NCBI RefSeq assembly: GCF_000013645.1
Contig: NC_007951.1
Location: forward strand, 124,001-188,000
Source: Paraburkholderia xenovorans LB400
GTDB taxonomy: Bacteria > Pseudomonadota > Gammaproteobacteria > Burkholderiales > Burkholderiaceae
DNA length: 64,000 nucleotides
Reading direction: 5' to 3'
Part shown: in pieces, positions 18,439-27,610 of the stretch
Layout of the letters: every line of letters starts with the position of its first letter
Position numbering within the stretch: position 1 is the first letter of the stretch
The notes under the pieces: generated by a model
Database searches by the model: none
What the model was told of the DNA's origin: nothing
The model's input: the letters and a program-made list of their open reading frames with translations, nothing else
Made by a program: the position numbers and the translations under genes

Positions 18439-19118
18439 GGCTTCTTGGATAGTGCGAAAAACAAAGGCGGCCAGTCGTCTTGAGCCGGCCGGCACGGCAA
18501 GGGCGATGCTGCGCTAACCCATATGGGAATCACGCGCAATCCGCTATTTTACCGCGCCTGCTGCCTGTAGCGCCGGCGCGACGGTTGAGCGTGGTCAAGC
18601 GGGTGACCGAACCCGGAAGCGTCGGCACCGGCGGTCGGTAAAACCGGGCGCCGCGAAGTACGTTGGCATGGATGCGGCCGCGCTTCGGAAGGTACGGCGA
18701 TGAGCGAAAGCCGCGTACGGCGGCCGCCATCGGCTGTCCGGCATGCGCTGGACAGGCGCGCCGCGCGGGCAACATTTTCAGGATGATACCGAAACCCGCC
18801 ATGCGCTGCAGCATTGACCCTGCTGATAAAACTGGCAAGAGTCGCACGATTGGTGAGGAAATGGACAATGGCGGGATGCCTGGCGTACGCGTGATGGTGT
18901 TTTCATCCGACCCGCGCGGACGTCTCAGGGTTGGTACACAAAGGTGGATAAACCGGTGTAAGACATCCCTGAATTCCAATTGGAATAAGGCTTTTCAAAA
19001 TTACCGTTTCGATTACTCCGAATTGCGCAAAGTCAACACCAGCGGCGGTGAACCTGAACCGCCGCGCCGCCGAGGCCATCGCGCGACATGGATCAGCAAC
19101 GCCGCGGCACCCCGCCGG
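18439..19118. other. 680-bp intergenic region without recognisable gene
   Basis: Lies between the fpr start and the end of the sugar-permease operon. Open frames are present on both strands but none has a domain or ribosome-binding site. 18930-19040 is clearly more AT-rich than the surroundings and contains a perfect 14-bp palindrome ATTCCAATTGGAAT at 18973-18986. A GGCGGT..ACCGCC hairpin at about 19045-19064 could end the sugar operon but lacks a T run. Confidence 0.6.
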
Positions 19119-20078
19119 TTACGCCGGAGCCGCCACCCGCTTTTTGCCGCGCTGTTTCAGCACTCGAGCCTGCAACACGATCACGAGCAGCAGGAACACG
19201 CCGCGAATCACCGACTGCCAGTACGCCGACAAGCTGATAAAGCCCAGCCCGTTCTCGAAGTTCAGCAGATTGAACACCAGACCCAGCAGCAATACGCCGG
19301 CAATCGTCATCGCGATCGAGCCTTCGCCGCCCGTGAGCAACGTGCCGCCGAGCACGACCGCCGAGATGGCGAACAGCTCCCAGCCGACGCCTTCGTTGGG
19401 TTGTCCCGCGCCGAACTGCGCGGCGAGGATCACGCCCGCCATGCCGGCGAGCAGGCCGCTCACCGCATAGGCCATCACGAGAGTGCGGTCGACGTTCAGG
19501 CCCATCAGCCGCGCGGCTTCCTCGCTGCCGCCGATCGCCAGCGAATGCCGCCCGAAGCGTGTACTGCGCAGCGCGAGCCAGCCGGCCAACGCCGCCACCA
19601 CGGCGACGATGCCCGGAATCGGCAGCCCGAACAGATCGCCCTGCCCGAAGTTGCCGAAGTTCGATTCCGCGGAGATCGACACCGCATCGTTCTTGCCGAG
19701 CAGCAGCGCCACGCCGTGCGCGCCGAGGCTTGTCGCGAGCGTGACGATAAACGGCAGGATCTTCAGGCGCGTGATGATCAGTCCGTTCAGCACGCCGACA
19801 GCGAGTCCCGCTGCGCACCCGGCCAGCGCGGCGACCCAACCGCCGTACACGCTGGTCAGCGCGGCGACGACGCTCGCCAGCGCGGCCACCGTGCCCACCG
19901 ACAGGTCGATGCCGCCCGTGATGATCACGAACGCCATGCCCACCGAGATGAGCGCGAACATCGAGTTGTAGCGCCAGAACGACGTGATGTTGTACGCCGA
20001 GCCGAAATGCTCGTAGCGCACGAGACCGAACACGACGAGGGCGGCCAGCGCGAGCAGGATAGGAAGATTCTTTTTCAT
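19119..20078 (-). CDS. yjfF: Sugar ABC transporter permease, YjfF-like
   Basis: 319 residues, highly hydrophobic, with the BPD_transp_2 motifs ITGGIDLSVGTVAAL and GGTLLTGGEGSIAMTIAG. Resembles E. coli YjfF, the second permease of the galactofuranose importer YtfQRT-YjfF. Inner membrane; pairs with the upstream permease to form a heterodimer channel. 46 bp after the preceding gene; last gene of the operon. Confidence 0.88.
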   Translation of the reverse strand: MKKNLPILLALAALVVFGLVRYEHFGSAYNITSFWRYNSMFALISVGMAFVIITGGIDLSVGTVAALASVVAALTSVYGGWVAALAGCAAGLAVGVLNGLIITRLKILPFIVTLATSLGAHGVALLLGKNDAVSISAESNFGNFGQGDLFGLPIPGIVAVVAALAGWLALRSTRFGRHSLAIGGSEEAARLMGLNVDRTLVMAYAVSGLLAGMAGVILAAQFGAGQPNEGVGWELFAISAVVLGGTLLTGGEGSIAMTIAGVLLLGLVFNLLNFENGLGFISLSAYWQSVIRGVFLLLVIVLQARVLKQRGKKRVAAPA

Positions 20079-20124
20079 CGTATCGAGTCCGGAATTTTCT
20101 CTGATGCGCGTGAACTAGCGAGAC

Positions 20125-21162
20125 TTACCGCGAGCGCCGCTGCACATAAACGGCGGCGACGATAATGCCGGCCTTGACCACCAGCGCCGCCGCGTCGGGA
20201 ATGCCGTGCGCGAGCAGCGTGTAGCGCAGCAACTGGATGATCAGCGCGCCGATCAGCGTGCCGCCGATATACGCTTTGCCGCCGGTGAGCGCGGTGCCGC
20301 CGACGGCGACTGCCGCGATCGCATCGAGCTCGACGCCGAGCCCGACCACGTTCGCATCCGAGGACGAATTCACCGAGATCGAGATCAACCCCGCCAGTCC
20401 CGCGAGCGCCGCACACAGCGTGTAGGCGATCAGCTTCACGGTGGCCGTCGGCACGCCGCACAGATAAGCAGCTTTTTCGTTGCCGCCGGTAATCAGCAGA
20501 TACTGGCCGAACAGCGTCTTGCGCACGACCCACACGAACAGGGCGACCAGCGCGAGCATCAGCAGCACCTGGAACGGCACGCCCGCCACCTTGCCGAGCG
20601 CGATCCACTGGAAGGCGGGCGTGTTGAACGCCTGCAGGCTGCCGTCGGTGACGACCTGCGCGATGCCGCGGCCGGCAATGAACAGCACCAGCGTCGCGAC
20701 AATCGGCTGCACGGATAACCTCGTCACCAGCAAGCCGTTGAAGACGCCGCACAACGCGGCGGCCAGCACCGGCAGCACGAACGCGAGCGCAATGCCGCCG
20801 GGACCGGCAATGTTCAGGAACAGCATCGGCGCGAGCGCACCGGAGATCGCCATCGAGGCGCCCACCGACAGATCGATGCCGCCCGTCGCCACCACCAGCG
20901 TCATGCCGATGCCGACGATCACGATCGTCACCACCTGCGTCATGTTGACGTTGAAGGTTTGTAGCGACCAGAAGTGCGGCGTGAAGAACAGGTTGAACAG
21001 CACCATCGCGAGCAGAACGATCACTTCGCGCTGCATGGCGAGATGGCGCCATTTGCGCACGGTGGTGGCCGCCGTGGCGCGCGGCGCGGCCGTCATCTGC
21101 TGGGCGGTTTCGCCGAGCCGCGGCTCGGTGTGCAACGTTTCGGTGTGCAGCTTAAGCGCCAT
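20125..21162 (-). CDS. ytfT: Sugar ABC transporter permease, YtfT-like
   Basis: 345 residues from ATG 21162, which overlaps the ATPase stop by 11 bp. About 45 residues of soluble N-terminus precede membrane helices beginning EVIVLLAMVLFNLFF. Motifs VVATGGIDLSVGASMAISG and GGTALTGGKAYIGGTLIGAL mark a BPD_transp_2 permease of the ribose/galactose group. Partner of the YjfF-like permease. Confidence 0.88.
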   Translation of the reverse strand: MALKLHTETLHTEPRLGETAQQMTAAPRATAATTVRKWRHLAMQREVIVLLAMVLFNLFFTPHFWSLQTFNVNMTQVVTIVIVGIGMTLVVATGGIDLSVGASMAISGALAPMLFLNIAGPGGIALAFVLPVLAAALCGVFNGLLVTRLSVQPIVATLVLFIAGRGIAQVVTDGSLQAFNTPAFQWIALGKVAGVPFQVLLMLALVALFVWVVRKTLFGQYLLITGGNEKAAYLCGVPTATVKLIAYTLCAALAGLAGLISISVNSSSDANVVGLGVELDAIAAVAVGGTALTGGKAYIGGTLIGALIIQLLRYTLLAHGIPDAAALVVKAGIIVAAVYVQRRSR

Positions 21163-22786
21163 GACGGTCGCCCTCCAGCGCGTCTTCGATGTGTGCGGCG
21201 GTTGCCGTTTGCGCGGCATCGGCCAGTGGCGAATGGCCGTCGCTGCCGTAGGCAATGGCGTCCATGATCGCGGTCTCGCTCATGTCGGCGCCGTTCAGTT
21301 CGGCGACCGTGCGGCCGTCGCGGATCACCACGGCGCGGTCGGCCACGGCCGTCAGTTCTTCCAGCTCGGAGGCGGACAGCAGTACGGCGAGGCCCGCGTC
21401 GCGCGATTCGCGCACGATCTTCGCTACGTCCGCTTTCGCGCCGACGTCGATACCGCGCGTCGGTTCGTCGAGCAGCAACAGTGAGGGCTCGGCCGCCAGC
21501 CAGCGCGCCAGCAGCACTTTCTGCTGATTGCCGCCCGACAGCTCGCGGATAGGCTGATCCGGCGAGCGCAGCTTGATGCCGAGCGACGCAATGAAGCGAT
21601 CGACGATCGCCTGCTGCTTTTTCACGTCGACCACGCCGTTCTTCGCCAGCGTGCGTAGACAGACGAGCGTGAGGTTGTCGCGCACCGAGAGTTCGGGGAC
21701 GATGCCTTCGGCCTTGCGGTCTTCGGTGAGATAGGCAAGCCCGCGCGAGATCGCGTCCTGCGGCGACTTCAGCGCCACGTTCTCACCGCCGATCGCAAGC
21801 GAACCTCGCTCCAGCGGATCGGCGCCGAACATTAGCCGCATGGTTTCCGTGCGGCCCGAGCCGAGCAGGCCCGCGAGACCCACGGCTTCGCCGGCATGCA
21901 CTTCGAGCGAGACGTCGCTCACTTTCGGATGCGCGCTCAGATGCGTCGCCGCGATCATCTGCTTGCCGCGGCGCGCGAGGTTCGCTTCGCGTGCTTCCGC
22001 GTCTTCCTGGACGACAGCGGCGAGCGTGCGGCCGAGCATCGTCGTGACGAGCTGCAGTTTGTCCATCTCCGCCATCGCGCTTTGCGCGACCGTCTGGCCG
22101 TCGCGCATCACCGTGACGCGGTCGCACAGCGCGTACAGTTCATCGAGCCTGTGCGACACGAAGATCACCGCGCGGCCGTCGTCGCGCAGCTTGCGCACCA
22201 CGGTGAACAGCAACTCCACTTCGCGTTCGTCGAGCGACGAGGTGGACTCGTCCATGATGACCATCTTCGCGTCCGACGACACCGCACGCGCCAGTGCCAC
22301 CATCTGCTGAATGGCGGTCGAATAGCGGCCAACCGGTTTCTTCACATCGATCTGCAAGCCGAACGATTCGAGCAGCGCGGCGGCGCGTTGCTGTACCGCG
22401 CGCCAGTCGATCAAACCAAAACGGCGCGGTTCGCGGCCGAGGAAAATGTTCTCCGCCACCGAGCGGAACGGTACCAGATTGATCTCCTGATAGATCGTGC
22501 TGATGCCGGCTTCGCGCGCCTGCTTGGGCGTGCGGAAATCGACCTCGCGGCCTTCGAAGCGCACGCTGCCCGAGCCGCGCCGATAGGCGCCGGTCAGGAT
22601 CTTGATCATGGTCGATTTGCCCGCGCCGTTCTGGCCGATCAGCGCATGCACTTCGCCGGCGGCGACGCTCAGATGAGCGCCGCGCAACGCGGGCACGCCG
22701 CCGAAGCTGATGCCGATGTCCTGCATGTCGAGCAGCGGCGAACGGGTAAGGGGAGAGTGTGGCGTCTCTTTGCCGGATTCCGTCAC
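21152..22786 (-). CDS. ytfR: Sugar ABC transporter ATP-binding protein, YtfR-like
   Basis: 544 residues from GTG 22786, chosen because AGGAGG lies 6 bp upstream; a longer frame to 22843 has no such site. Two tandem ABC domains: the first with Walker A GQNGAGKST and Walker B VIMDESTSSLD; the second with the usual degenerate Walker A GLLGSGRTE, signature LSGGNQQKV and Walker B LLLDEPTRGID. This double-ABC plan is that of CUT2 sugar importers (RbsA/MglA/YtfR). Separated by a 377-bp hairpin-rich gap from the binding-protein gene upstream. Confidence 0.92.
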   Translation of the reverse strand: MTESGKETPHSPLTRSPLLDMQDIGISFGGVPALRGAHLSVAAGEVHALIGQNGAGKSTMIKILTGAYRRGSGSVRFEGREVDFRTPKQAREAGISTIYQEINLVPFRSVAENIFLGREPRRFGLIDWRAVQQRAAALLESFGLQIDVKKPVGRYSTAIQQMVALARAVSSDAKMVIMDESTSSLDEREVELLFTVVRKLRDDGRAVIFVSHRLDELYALCDRVTVMRDGQTVAQSAMAEMDKLQLVTTMLGRTLAAVVQEDAEAREANLARRGKQMIAATHLSAHPKVSDVSLEVHAGEAVGLAGLLGSGRTETMRLMFGADPLERGSLAIGGENVALKSPQDAISRGLAYLTEDRKAEGIVPELSVRDNLTLVCLRTLAKNGVVDVKKQQAIVDRFIASLGIKLRSPDQPIRELSGGNQQKVLLARWLAAEPSLLLLDEPTRGIDVGAKADVAKIVRESRDAGLAVLLSASELEELTAVADRAVVIRDGRTVAELNGADMSETAIMDAIAYGSDGHSPLADAAQTATAAHIEDALEGDRHGA

Positions 22787-22928
22787 GGGTTTCCTCCTGA
22801 TGCATGTGCGGCTTTGTTTGCCACATGCACGCTGGCTATGCATTGCACGTGCGAGCCGGTGCGGCCCTTCGTTCGGGGCACTTATGCGGCCGATGTCGCT
22901 GAATCATGGTACGCCGCATAAAAGCGAA

Positions 22929-23078
22929 GCGACGGTTCGTGCTGCCACGAACCCGTCGCTCCGAACCCTTCCCGTCGCCCGCCCCCCGAGGAGACCGATT
23001 CGGGGCGAGGACGTCCTGCGAGGCAATCCCCCGGTCCCGACTTCTCGCAGAGCACCGGCTTGGGGACGGGGGATTTCC
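22929..23078 (-). terminator. Hairpin cluster between ytfQ- and ytfR-like genes (probable attenuator)
   Basis: The 377-bp gap 22787-23163 holds three inverted repeats. 22929-22959: GCGACGGTTCGTG-CTGC-CACGAACCCGTCGC with one bulge, followed on the - strand by a short T run. About 22980-23003: CCCCGA..TCGGGG. About 23025-23078: CCCCCGGTCCC..GGGACGGGGG. They could lower read-through from the abundant binding-protein gene into the ATPase gene (inference). Confidence 0.55.
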
Positions 23079-23163
23079 TTCGGTGCGCCGCCGGAGCGCG
23101 TGGACGCTCCGTTAAGGCACGGCGCTCGAACTTCGAAACTGCGCAGACAGCGCCGCTTCGCGA

Positions 23164-24183
23164 TCAATAGCCGTACTGCATGTTCTGCTGCACGTTGCTC
23201 TTGTCGTAGAACTTGTCGGACACCTTGACCCACGTCGGGATCTTTTCGCCCTTCGCGTAACGCTGTGCGACGTCGCACGCGAGCGGGCCGAAGAACGGGC
23301 TCGACTGCACGCTTGCGCCGAGTTCACCGGCCGCGATCGCGTCCATGCCACCCTTGGTGCCGTCGATCGTGACGATCTGGATGTCCTTGCCCGGCTGCTT
23401 GCCGGCGGCCTTGATCGCGGCGATCGCGCCGAGTGCCATTTCGTCGTTGTGCGCGTACACGGCGGTCACGTCGGGATGCGCCTGCAACAGCGTTTCCATG
23501 ACCTGGCGGCCCTTGTCGCGCGCGAAGTCGCCGCTTTGCGACGCGATGATCGTCATGCCCGGATTCTTCGCGATGATCTCGTCGAAGCCCTTCTTGCGAT
23601 CGTTCGCGGCGGACGCGCCAGTGGTGCCTTCGAGTTCGATGATCTTCGCCTTGCCGCCCGTCGCCTTGACGAGCCAGTCAGCGGCGCGATGACCCTGATC
23701 GATGAAGTCCGAGCCGATGAACGTGATGTAGTCGCGGCCCGCCTTGGCGACCGACTGATCGACGTCGCGGTCGACCAGGATCACCGGAATGCCGGCCTTT
23801 TTGGCTTGCAGCACGATCGGCGCGAGCGGTTTTTCTTCGCGCGGCGGGAACACCAGCAGATCGACGTGCTGCGCGATCATGTTCTGGATATCCGACACCT
23901 GCTTGGAGTTCGAACTGTTGGCGTCGGTCAGGACCAACTGCCAGCCGCACTTCGCGGCGACGTCCTTGAAGCTCTTGGTTTCCGCGAGACGCCACGGATT
24001 GTTGCTTTCGGTCTGCGCGAAGCCGACCTTCAGCGGAGTCTTGCTGGGCAGCTTGGGCAACGCGTCGTCGGCGTGCGCGGTGGCGACGCCGAAACCGATT
24101 GCCAGAGCCAGCAGCGAACCCGCCAGCGGACGAATCTGCTGCTTGCGCACGTGACTGCGCGACTGCGTGTTGAGCGACGCCAT
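23164..24183 (-). CDS. ytfQ: Periplasmic sugar-binding protein, YtfQ-like
   Basis: 339 residues; GGAGGAAG precedes the ATG. N-terminal signal peptide (residues about 1-38, ending ATAHADD). Peripla_BP_4 fold with VGFAQTESNNPWRLAE, VDRDVDQS, and IELEGTTGASAANDRKKGFD followed by a SQSGDF motif, the last region closely following E. coli YtfQ, a galactofuranose-binding protein. Substrate is therefore likely galactofuranose, galactose or a related sugar; not proved. First structural gene of the importer. Confidence 0.9.
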   Translation of the reverse strand: MASLNTQSRSHVRKQQIRPLAGSLLALAIGFGVATAHADDALPKLPSKTPLKVGFAQTESNNPWRLAETKSFKDVAAKCGWQLVLTDANSSNSKQVSDIQNMIAQHVDLLVFPPREEKPLAPIVLQAKKAGIPVILVDRDVDQSVAKAGRDYITFIGSDFIDQGHRAADWLVKATGGKAKIIELEGTTGASAANDRKKGFDEIIAKNPGMTIIASQSGDFARDKGRQVMETLLQAHPDVTAVYAHNDEMALGAIAAIKAAGKQPGKDIQIVTIDGTKGGMDAIAAGELGASVQSSPFFGPLACDVAQRYAKGEKIPTWVKVSDKFYDKSNVQQNMQYGY

Positions 24184-24297
24184 GTCTTCCTCCAGTACCT
24201 GGTGAGGTAGGTATATTTGCTTTTAGTGTTGCTCCTGCCGGCCGGCGGTGTTTGCCCGACCCGACGTGCCGATTATTTCACCTGAAATTATTATCGG

Positions 24298-25380
24298 TCA
24301 ATCACTAATAATATTAGTTATTGGCTTTTTTGCCTCGGTAATTACCCTGACCGAAGCGCGTTCGACAAGCGGACCGTCGAGCTTGACCATGCGATGCCGA
24401 ACCGGCGCGCCGGCGGCGCGATTGTGTTCTTCCTGCAGCAGGGTTTCGACGGCCCAGCGCCCCAGTTCGTAGTTCGGCAGCACGACGGTCGAGAGAGGCG
24501 GATGCGTATGACGGGCGATTTCCTGGTCGTCGTAGCCGAGCACGGAGACGTCTTCGGGCACGCGCAGGCCGAGTTGTTTCAGGGCTTCGATGGCGCCGAT
24601 GGCGGTCAGGTCGTTGGCGCAGAAAATCGCGGTCGGTGGATTGGGCTCGCGCATCAGCGAGAGCGTCAGTTCAAAGCCGAGGCCCGAACTCCAGTCGCCG
24701 TCGCGCACCATTTCCGGCGCGAAAGGCAGGTCGGCGGTGGCGAGCGCGGTGCGGTAGCCTTTGAGCCGGTCTTTCGACGCATCCTGCCAGGGTTCGCCGT
24801 TGATATAGCCGATCCGCCGGTGTCCGGCCTGCAACAGGTAGTCGGTCGCCAGGTGACCGCCGGCCACTTCAGCGGGCACCACCGACGAAAACCCGCCTTC
24901 GCCCGTATAGCAATTCAGCAGCACGGTCGGCACCTGCGAGAGCGCCACCGGCGGCGTCACCTTGCGCGTATAGACGGTCGCGTAAATCACGCCGAACACG
25001 TGCGGATTCGACAGCGTGGCGTCCAGCACCTGCTTTTCGATGTCGGCGTTGCCGTGCGTCGAATAGACCGCCAGCATCTTGCCGCTCGCGTAGGCCGCGT
25101 CACGCGCGCCGTCGACGTTGACGACCGGATGCGGACTCGTGGAAATTTCGTCGGCCAGATAGACGATCAGATTGCGCTCGTCGCTCGAAGCCGATACCGG
25201 CTCGCGCAGCGACAGCCGGTAGCCGAGGTCGTGCGCGGCTTTCAGCACCTTGTTGCGGGTGGCCTCGGAGAACTTCGCGCCGGTCGCGTTGTTCAGCACG
25301 AGCGAGACTGTCGATTGCGACACGCCAGTGAGCTTGGCGATGTCGGTCATGGTCGGACGGCGCTGGGTCGATTTTTTCAT
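24298..25380 (-). CDS. LacI-family transcriptional regulator
   Basis: 360 residues from ATG 25380. N-terminal HTH (MTDIAKLTGVSQSTVSLVLN) and periplasmic-binding-like sensor domain with FCANDLTAIGAIEAL and SVLGYDDQEIARHTHPPL. Lies between the sugar importer and the divergent aldose 1-epimerase gene, so it most likely controls both and itself. Three similar AT-rich motifs sit at its two ends and before the epimerase. The C-terminal codons overlap one of these motifs. Confidence 0.92.
   Translation of the reverse strand: MKKSTQRRPTMTDIAKLTGVSQSTVSLVLNNATGAKFSEATRNKVLKAAHDLGYRLSLREPVSASSDERNLIVYLADEISTSPHPVVNVDGARDAAYASGKMLAVYSTHGNADIEKQVLDATLSNPHVFGVIYATVYTRKVTPPVALSQVPTVLLNCYTGEGGFSSVVPAEVAGGHLATDYLLQAGHRRIGYINGEPWQDASKDRLKGYRTALATADLPFAPEMVRDGDWSSGLGFELTLSLMREPNPPTAIFCANDLTAIGAIEALKQLGLRVPEDVSVLGYDDQEIARHTHPPLSTVVLPNYELGRWAVETLLQEEHNRAAGAPVRHRMVKLDGPLVERASVRVITEAKKPITNIISD
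24304..24318. promoter_or_regulatory. Candidate LacI-type operator before the ytfQ-like gene
   Basis: ACTAATAATATTAGT, a near-palindrome about 120 bp upstream of the ytfQ-like start and inside the last codons of the lacI gene. The core TAATAATAT recurs at 25451-25459 and 25541-25549. Very AT-rich for this genome. Confidence 0.5.
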
Positions 25381-25448
25381 TGTGCGGGCCGCGCTGCAGC
25401 GGCGCTGGAACTGGGGCATGCCGTGGGCATCGTGGTGTTGACGGTACC

Positions 25449-25460
25449 ACTAATAATATG
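25449..25460. promoter_or_regulatory. Candidate operator upstream of lacI
   Basis: ACTAATAATATG, sharing eleven bases with the motif at 24304, about 70 bp upstream of the regulator start. It suggests autoregulation. Confidence 0.45.
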
Positions 25461-25534
25461 CGCGCGGCAACGCGCGCTAACCCGCCATCTGGGAGGTGAC
25501 GATCGATCGTCGCACACAGCTGGGTCGGCCAATT

Positions 25535-25550
25535 TATTATTAATAATATT
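25535..25550. promoter_or_regulatory. Candidate operator upstream of the aldose 1-epimerase
   Basis: TATTATTAATAATATT contains a perfect 12-bp palindrome (25536-25547) and the shared TAATAATAT core. It lies in the divergent interval between lacI and the epimerase (25381-25701), which holds no gene of its own apart from an 18-codon leader-like frame at 25643-25699. Confidence 0.45.
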
Positions 25551-25701
25551 GACGGGTGCGCTTTGGCATGCGATTCTCGGTCGCGCGGGCCTGGACAGTC
25601 CGCCGGTCGTGCGCTGTGCGCGGCATGCAACAGGAGACCTCGATGGAGACACCGCGACGCGTTCATGCCGCCATCCGTCCGAGCTCCCGCCTTTTCTGAC
25701 C

Positions 25702-26682
25702 ATGCGCGACGTTTCCTCGAATTCGACCCGGCCGTCCGCGACCGGACTCATGTGGCTCGACGATCCCGCGATCGTCGCCACCGTCGTCACGCTTTCGGCG
25801 GGCGCGCAGCGTGTCGTGATCGCGCCCGAAGTGGGCGGCGCGCTGGCGGCTTTCTACGAAACGACGCCTGACGGCCCCTTGCACTGGTTACGGCCGGCCG
25901 CGCCGGCCGCCTTCGCCGAACGCGATCCGCTGCGCATGGCGAGTTTTCCGCTCCTTCCGTACTGCAACCGGATTCGCGACGCGCGTTTCGAATTCGACGG
26001 CGGCACCATCGACCTTGCCGGCAACGACGCGCGTTTCGCCCACGCGCTGCACGGCAATGCGTGGCGGCATCCGTGGCAAGTGGGAGCGCGCACGGAGAGC
26101 TCGGTGGAGCTGCACTTCGAACACGAACCGGATTCGCGCTTACGCGGCGACTGGCCGTTCCGTTATCGCGCGCAGCAGCGAATCGAGTTGAGCGGCGGCG
26201 CGCTCCACATCACGCTGTCCGCACAAAACCTTGCCGCGCGGCCGATGCCGTTCGGCATGGGCCATCACCCGTACTATCCGCGCACCGCGCAAACCCGGGT
26301 GTACGCCGAAGTGGGCGCCATGTGGCATGCTGACGCCGACGTGCTGCCCACACATCTCGGCCCGCATCCGGCCGTGGCTGCGTTGCGCGAGGGCATGTCC
26401 GCCGACGCCTTCGATCTCGACAACAACTTTGCGAACTGGTCGCGCGAGGCGACCATTGCGTGGCCCGACGAACACCGCCGCCTGACGATGATCGCCGACG
26501 CGCCATTCGATCACATGGTGGTGTTCGCGCCGGCCAACGAGGCGCAACTGTGCGTGGAACCGGTGACGAACACCACCGATTGCTTCAACGCGGTCGGCAT
26601 GCGTGAGCAGGTAGGCGGCTGCGTGTTGCAGCCTGGCGAGAAGATCGCCGCGACGGTGAAATGGACGCCGCACAAAAACTAG
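25702..26682 (+). CDS. Aldose 1-epimerase family protein (galactose mutarotase-like)
   Basis: 326 residues from ATG 25702. Galactose-mutarotase fold motifs: PLLPYCNRIRDARFEFDG, HALHGNAWRHPW, the catalytic-region GMGHHPYYPR and a C-terminal VEPVTNTTDCFN with the acidic/Asn pattern of the family. Interconverts alpha and beta anomers of an aldose. Its place next to the sugar importer and LacI regulator suggests it handles the imported sugar. ATG at 25750 is an alternative start. Confidence 0.85.
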   Translation: MRDVSSNSTRPSATGLMWLDDPAIVATVVTLSAGAQRVVIAPEVGGALAAFYETTPDGPLHWLRPAAPAAFAERDPLRMASFPLLPYCNRIRDARFEFDGGTIDLAGNDARFAHALHGNAWRHPWQVGARTESSVELHFEHEPDSRLRGDWPFRYRAQQRIELSGGALHITLSAQNLAARPMPFGMGHHPYYPRTAQTRVYAEVGAMWHADADVLPTHLGPHPAVAALREGMSADAFDLDNNFANWSREATIAWPDEHRRLTMIADAPFDHMVVFAPANEAQLCVEPVTNTTDCFNAVGMREQVGGCVLQPGEKIAATVKWTPHKN

Positions 26683-26724
26683 CGTGCAGCGCCTGTGCCC
26701 GCATTTGCTTTTTTGCCTCTTTGC

Positions 26725-27522
26725 CTATTCGAGCCGCAGGCGTGCCATATACGGCAAGTGATCCGAGAGCCATGCGGTTTCCTGGGTCGGCTGGATCCAT
26801 TCGACCGGCTTCATGCCGCGCACGAACATTTTGTCGAGCGCAAGCGCCGGTGAAAAAGCCGGAAAGGTGCGGCCAGATTCGCCAAGCAGCGTGGCCACTT
26901 CCTGCAGACCATGCTCACGGAAGAGCGGCACGGAATCGTTGCGCCAGTCGTTGAAGTCGCCGGCAAGCACGAGTGGACCTTGCGGTGCTTCCTTCGCGAT
27001 CCAGTGCGCGATCCAGTTCATCTGACGCAAGCGGGCCGAGCGCGTGAGCGCAAGATGCGCGCACAGCAGCGTGACCGAGTGACCGCCAAAGGTGGCGCGC
27101 GCCACCAGTAACCCACGCTTTTCGAAGCGATGCGCGGAGATGTCCCAGCGTCCGCCGAGATCGAGCGGATGCGGCGAAAGGATCGCATTGCCATGCCGCC
27201 ACGATGGTTTGAAGACGTTCGGTCCGAGCGCGATTTCGAGCTCCAGCGCGCGTGCGATTTCCGTGGCCTGGCAATGCCAGACATCGCTCAGCGGATCGGC
27301 TAGCGGCGCGCCGAAACTGCTCGCCAGCACCGGCGCGGGCATGCGCCGCGCCATCGCTTCCTGTAAAAAATAGGCGTCCGCGTGGGTGGATTGCACCCAG
27401 CGCTGCATGGCCTGCCAGGCCTGAAAGCCGAGCGGTGTACGGCCTTTATGCAGGTTCCAGCTCACCGCAATGAAATCCTTGGGCGCTACGCTCTCGCGGA
27501 TCAGTTCTTCGGGGTTTCGCAT
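26725..27522 (-). CDS. Endonuclease/exonuclease/phosphatase (EEP) family protein
   Basis: 265 residues. EEP fold signatures: VSWNLHKGRTPLG near residue 20, ILSPHPLDLGGRW, LAGDFNDWRND in the middle and a terminal WLSDHLPYMARL with the catalytic His. Members are metal-dependent phosphodiesterases acting on nucleic acids or lipids; the real substrate cannot be told. No signal peptide. Convergent with the epimerase gene, 42 bp apart. Confidence 0.88.
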   Translation of the reverse strand: MRNPEELIRESVAPKDFIAVSWNLHKGRTPLGFQAWQAMQRWVQSTHADAYFLQEAMARRMPAPVLASSFGAPLADPLSDVWHCQATEIARALELEIALGPNVFKPSWRHGNAILSPHPLDLGGRWDISAHRFEKRGLLVARATFGGHSVTLLCAHLALTRSARLRQMNWIAHWIAKEAPQGPLVLAGDFNDWRNDSVPLFREHGLQEVATLLGESGRTFPAFSPALALDKMFVRGMKPVEWIQPTQETAWLSDHLPYMARLRLE

Positions 27523-27610
27523 GCCGCGTTGTCCACGTGTTCTGTTTGGGGGCGTCGGTTAGTCGCGTGCTGTGGGAGTGTGCTCGTGCGTGTTCCTGGC
27601 ACCGGTTCGA

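Noticed and set aside
18663..20165. 500-codon + strand frame over the sugar permease
   Set aside because: The part beyond 19119 mirrors the permease gene; composition is His/Arg-rich and not protein-like.
25643..25699. 18-codon leader peptide before the aldose 1-epimerase gene
   Set aside because: It has an ATG and a nearby GGAG, and ends 2 bp before the gene start, but without conservation data it cannot be told from chance, so it is not listed as a gene.
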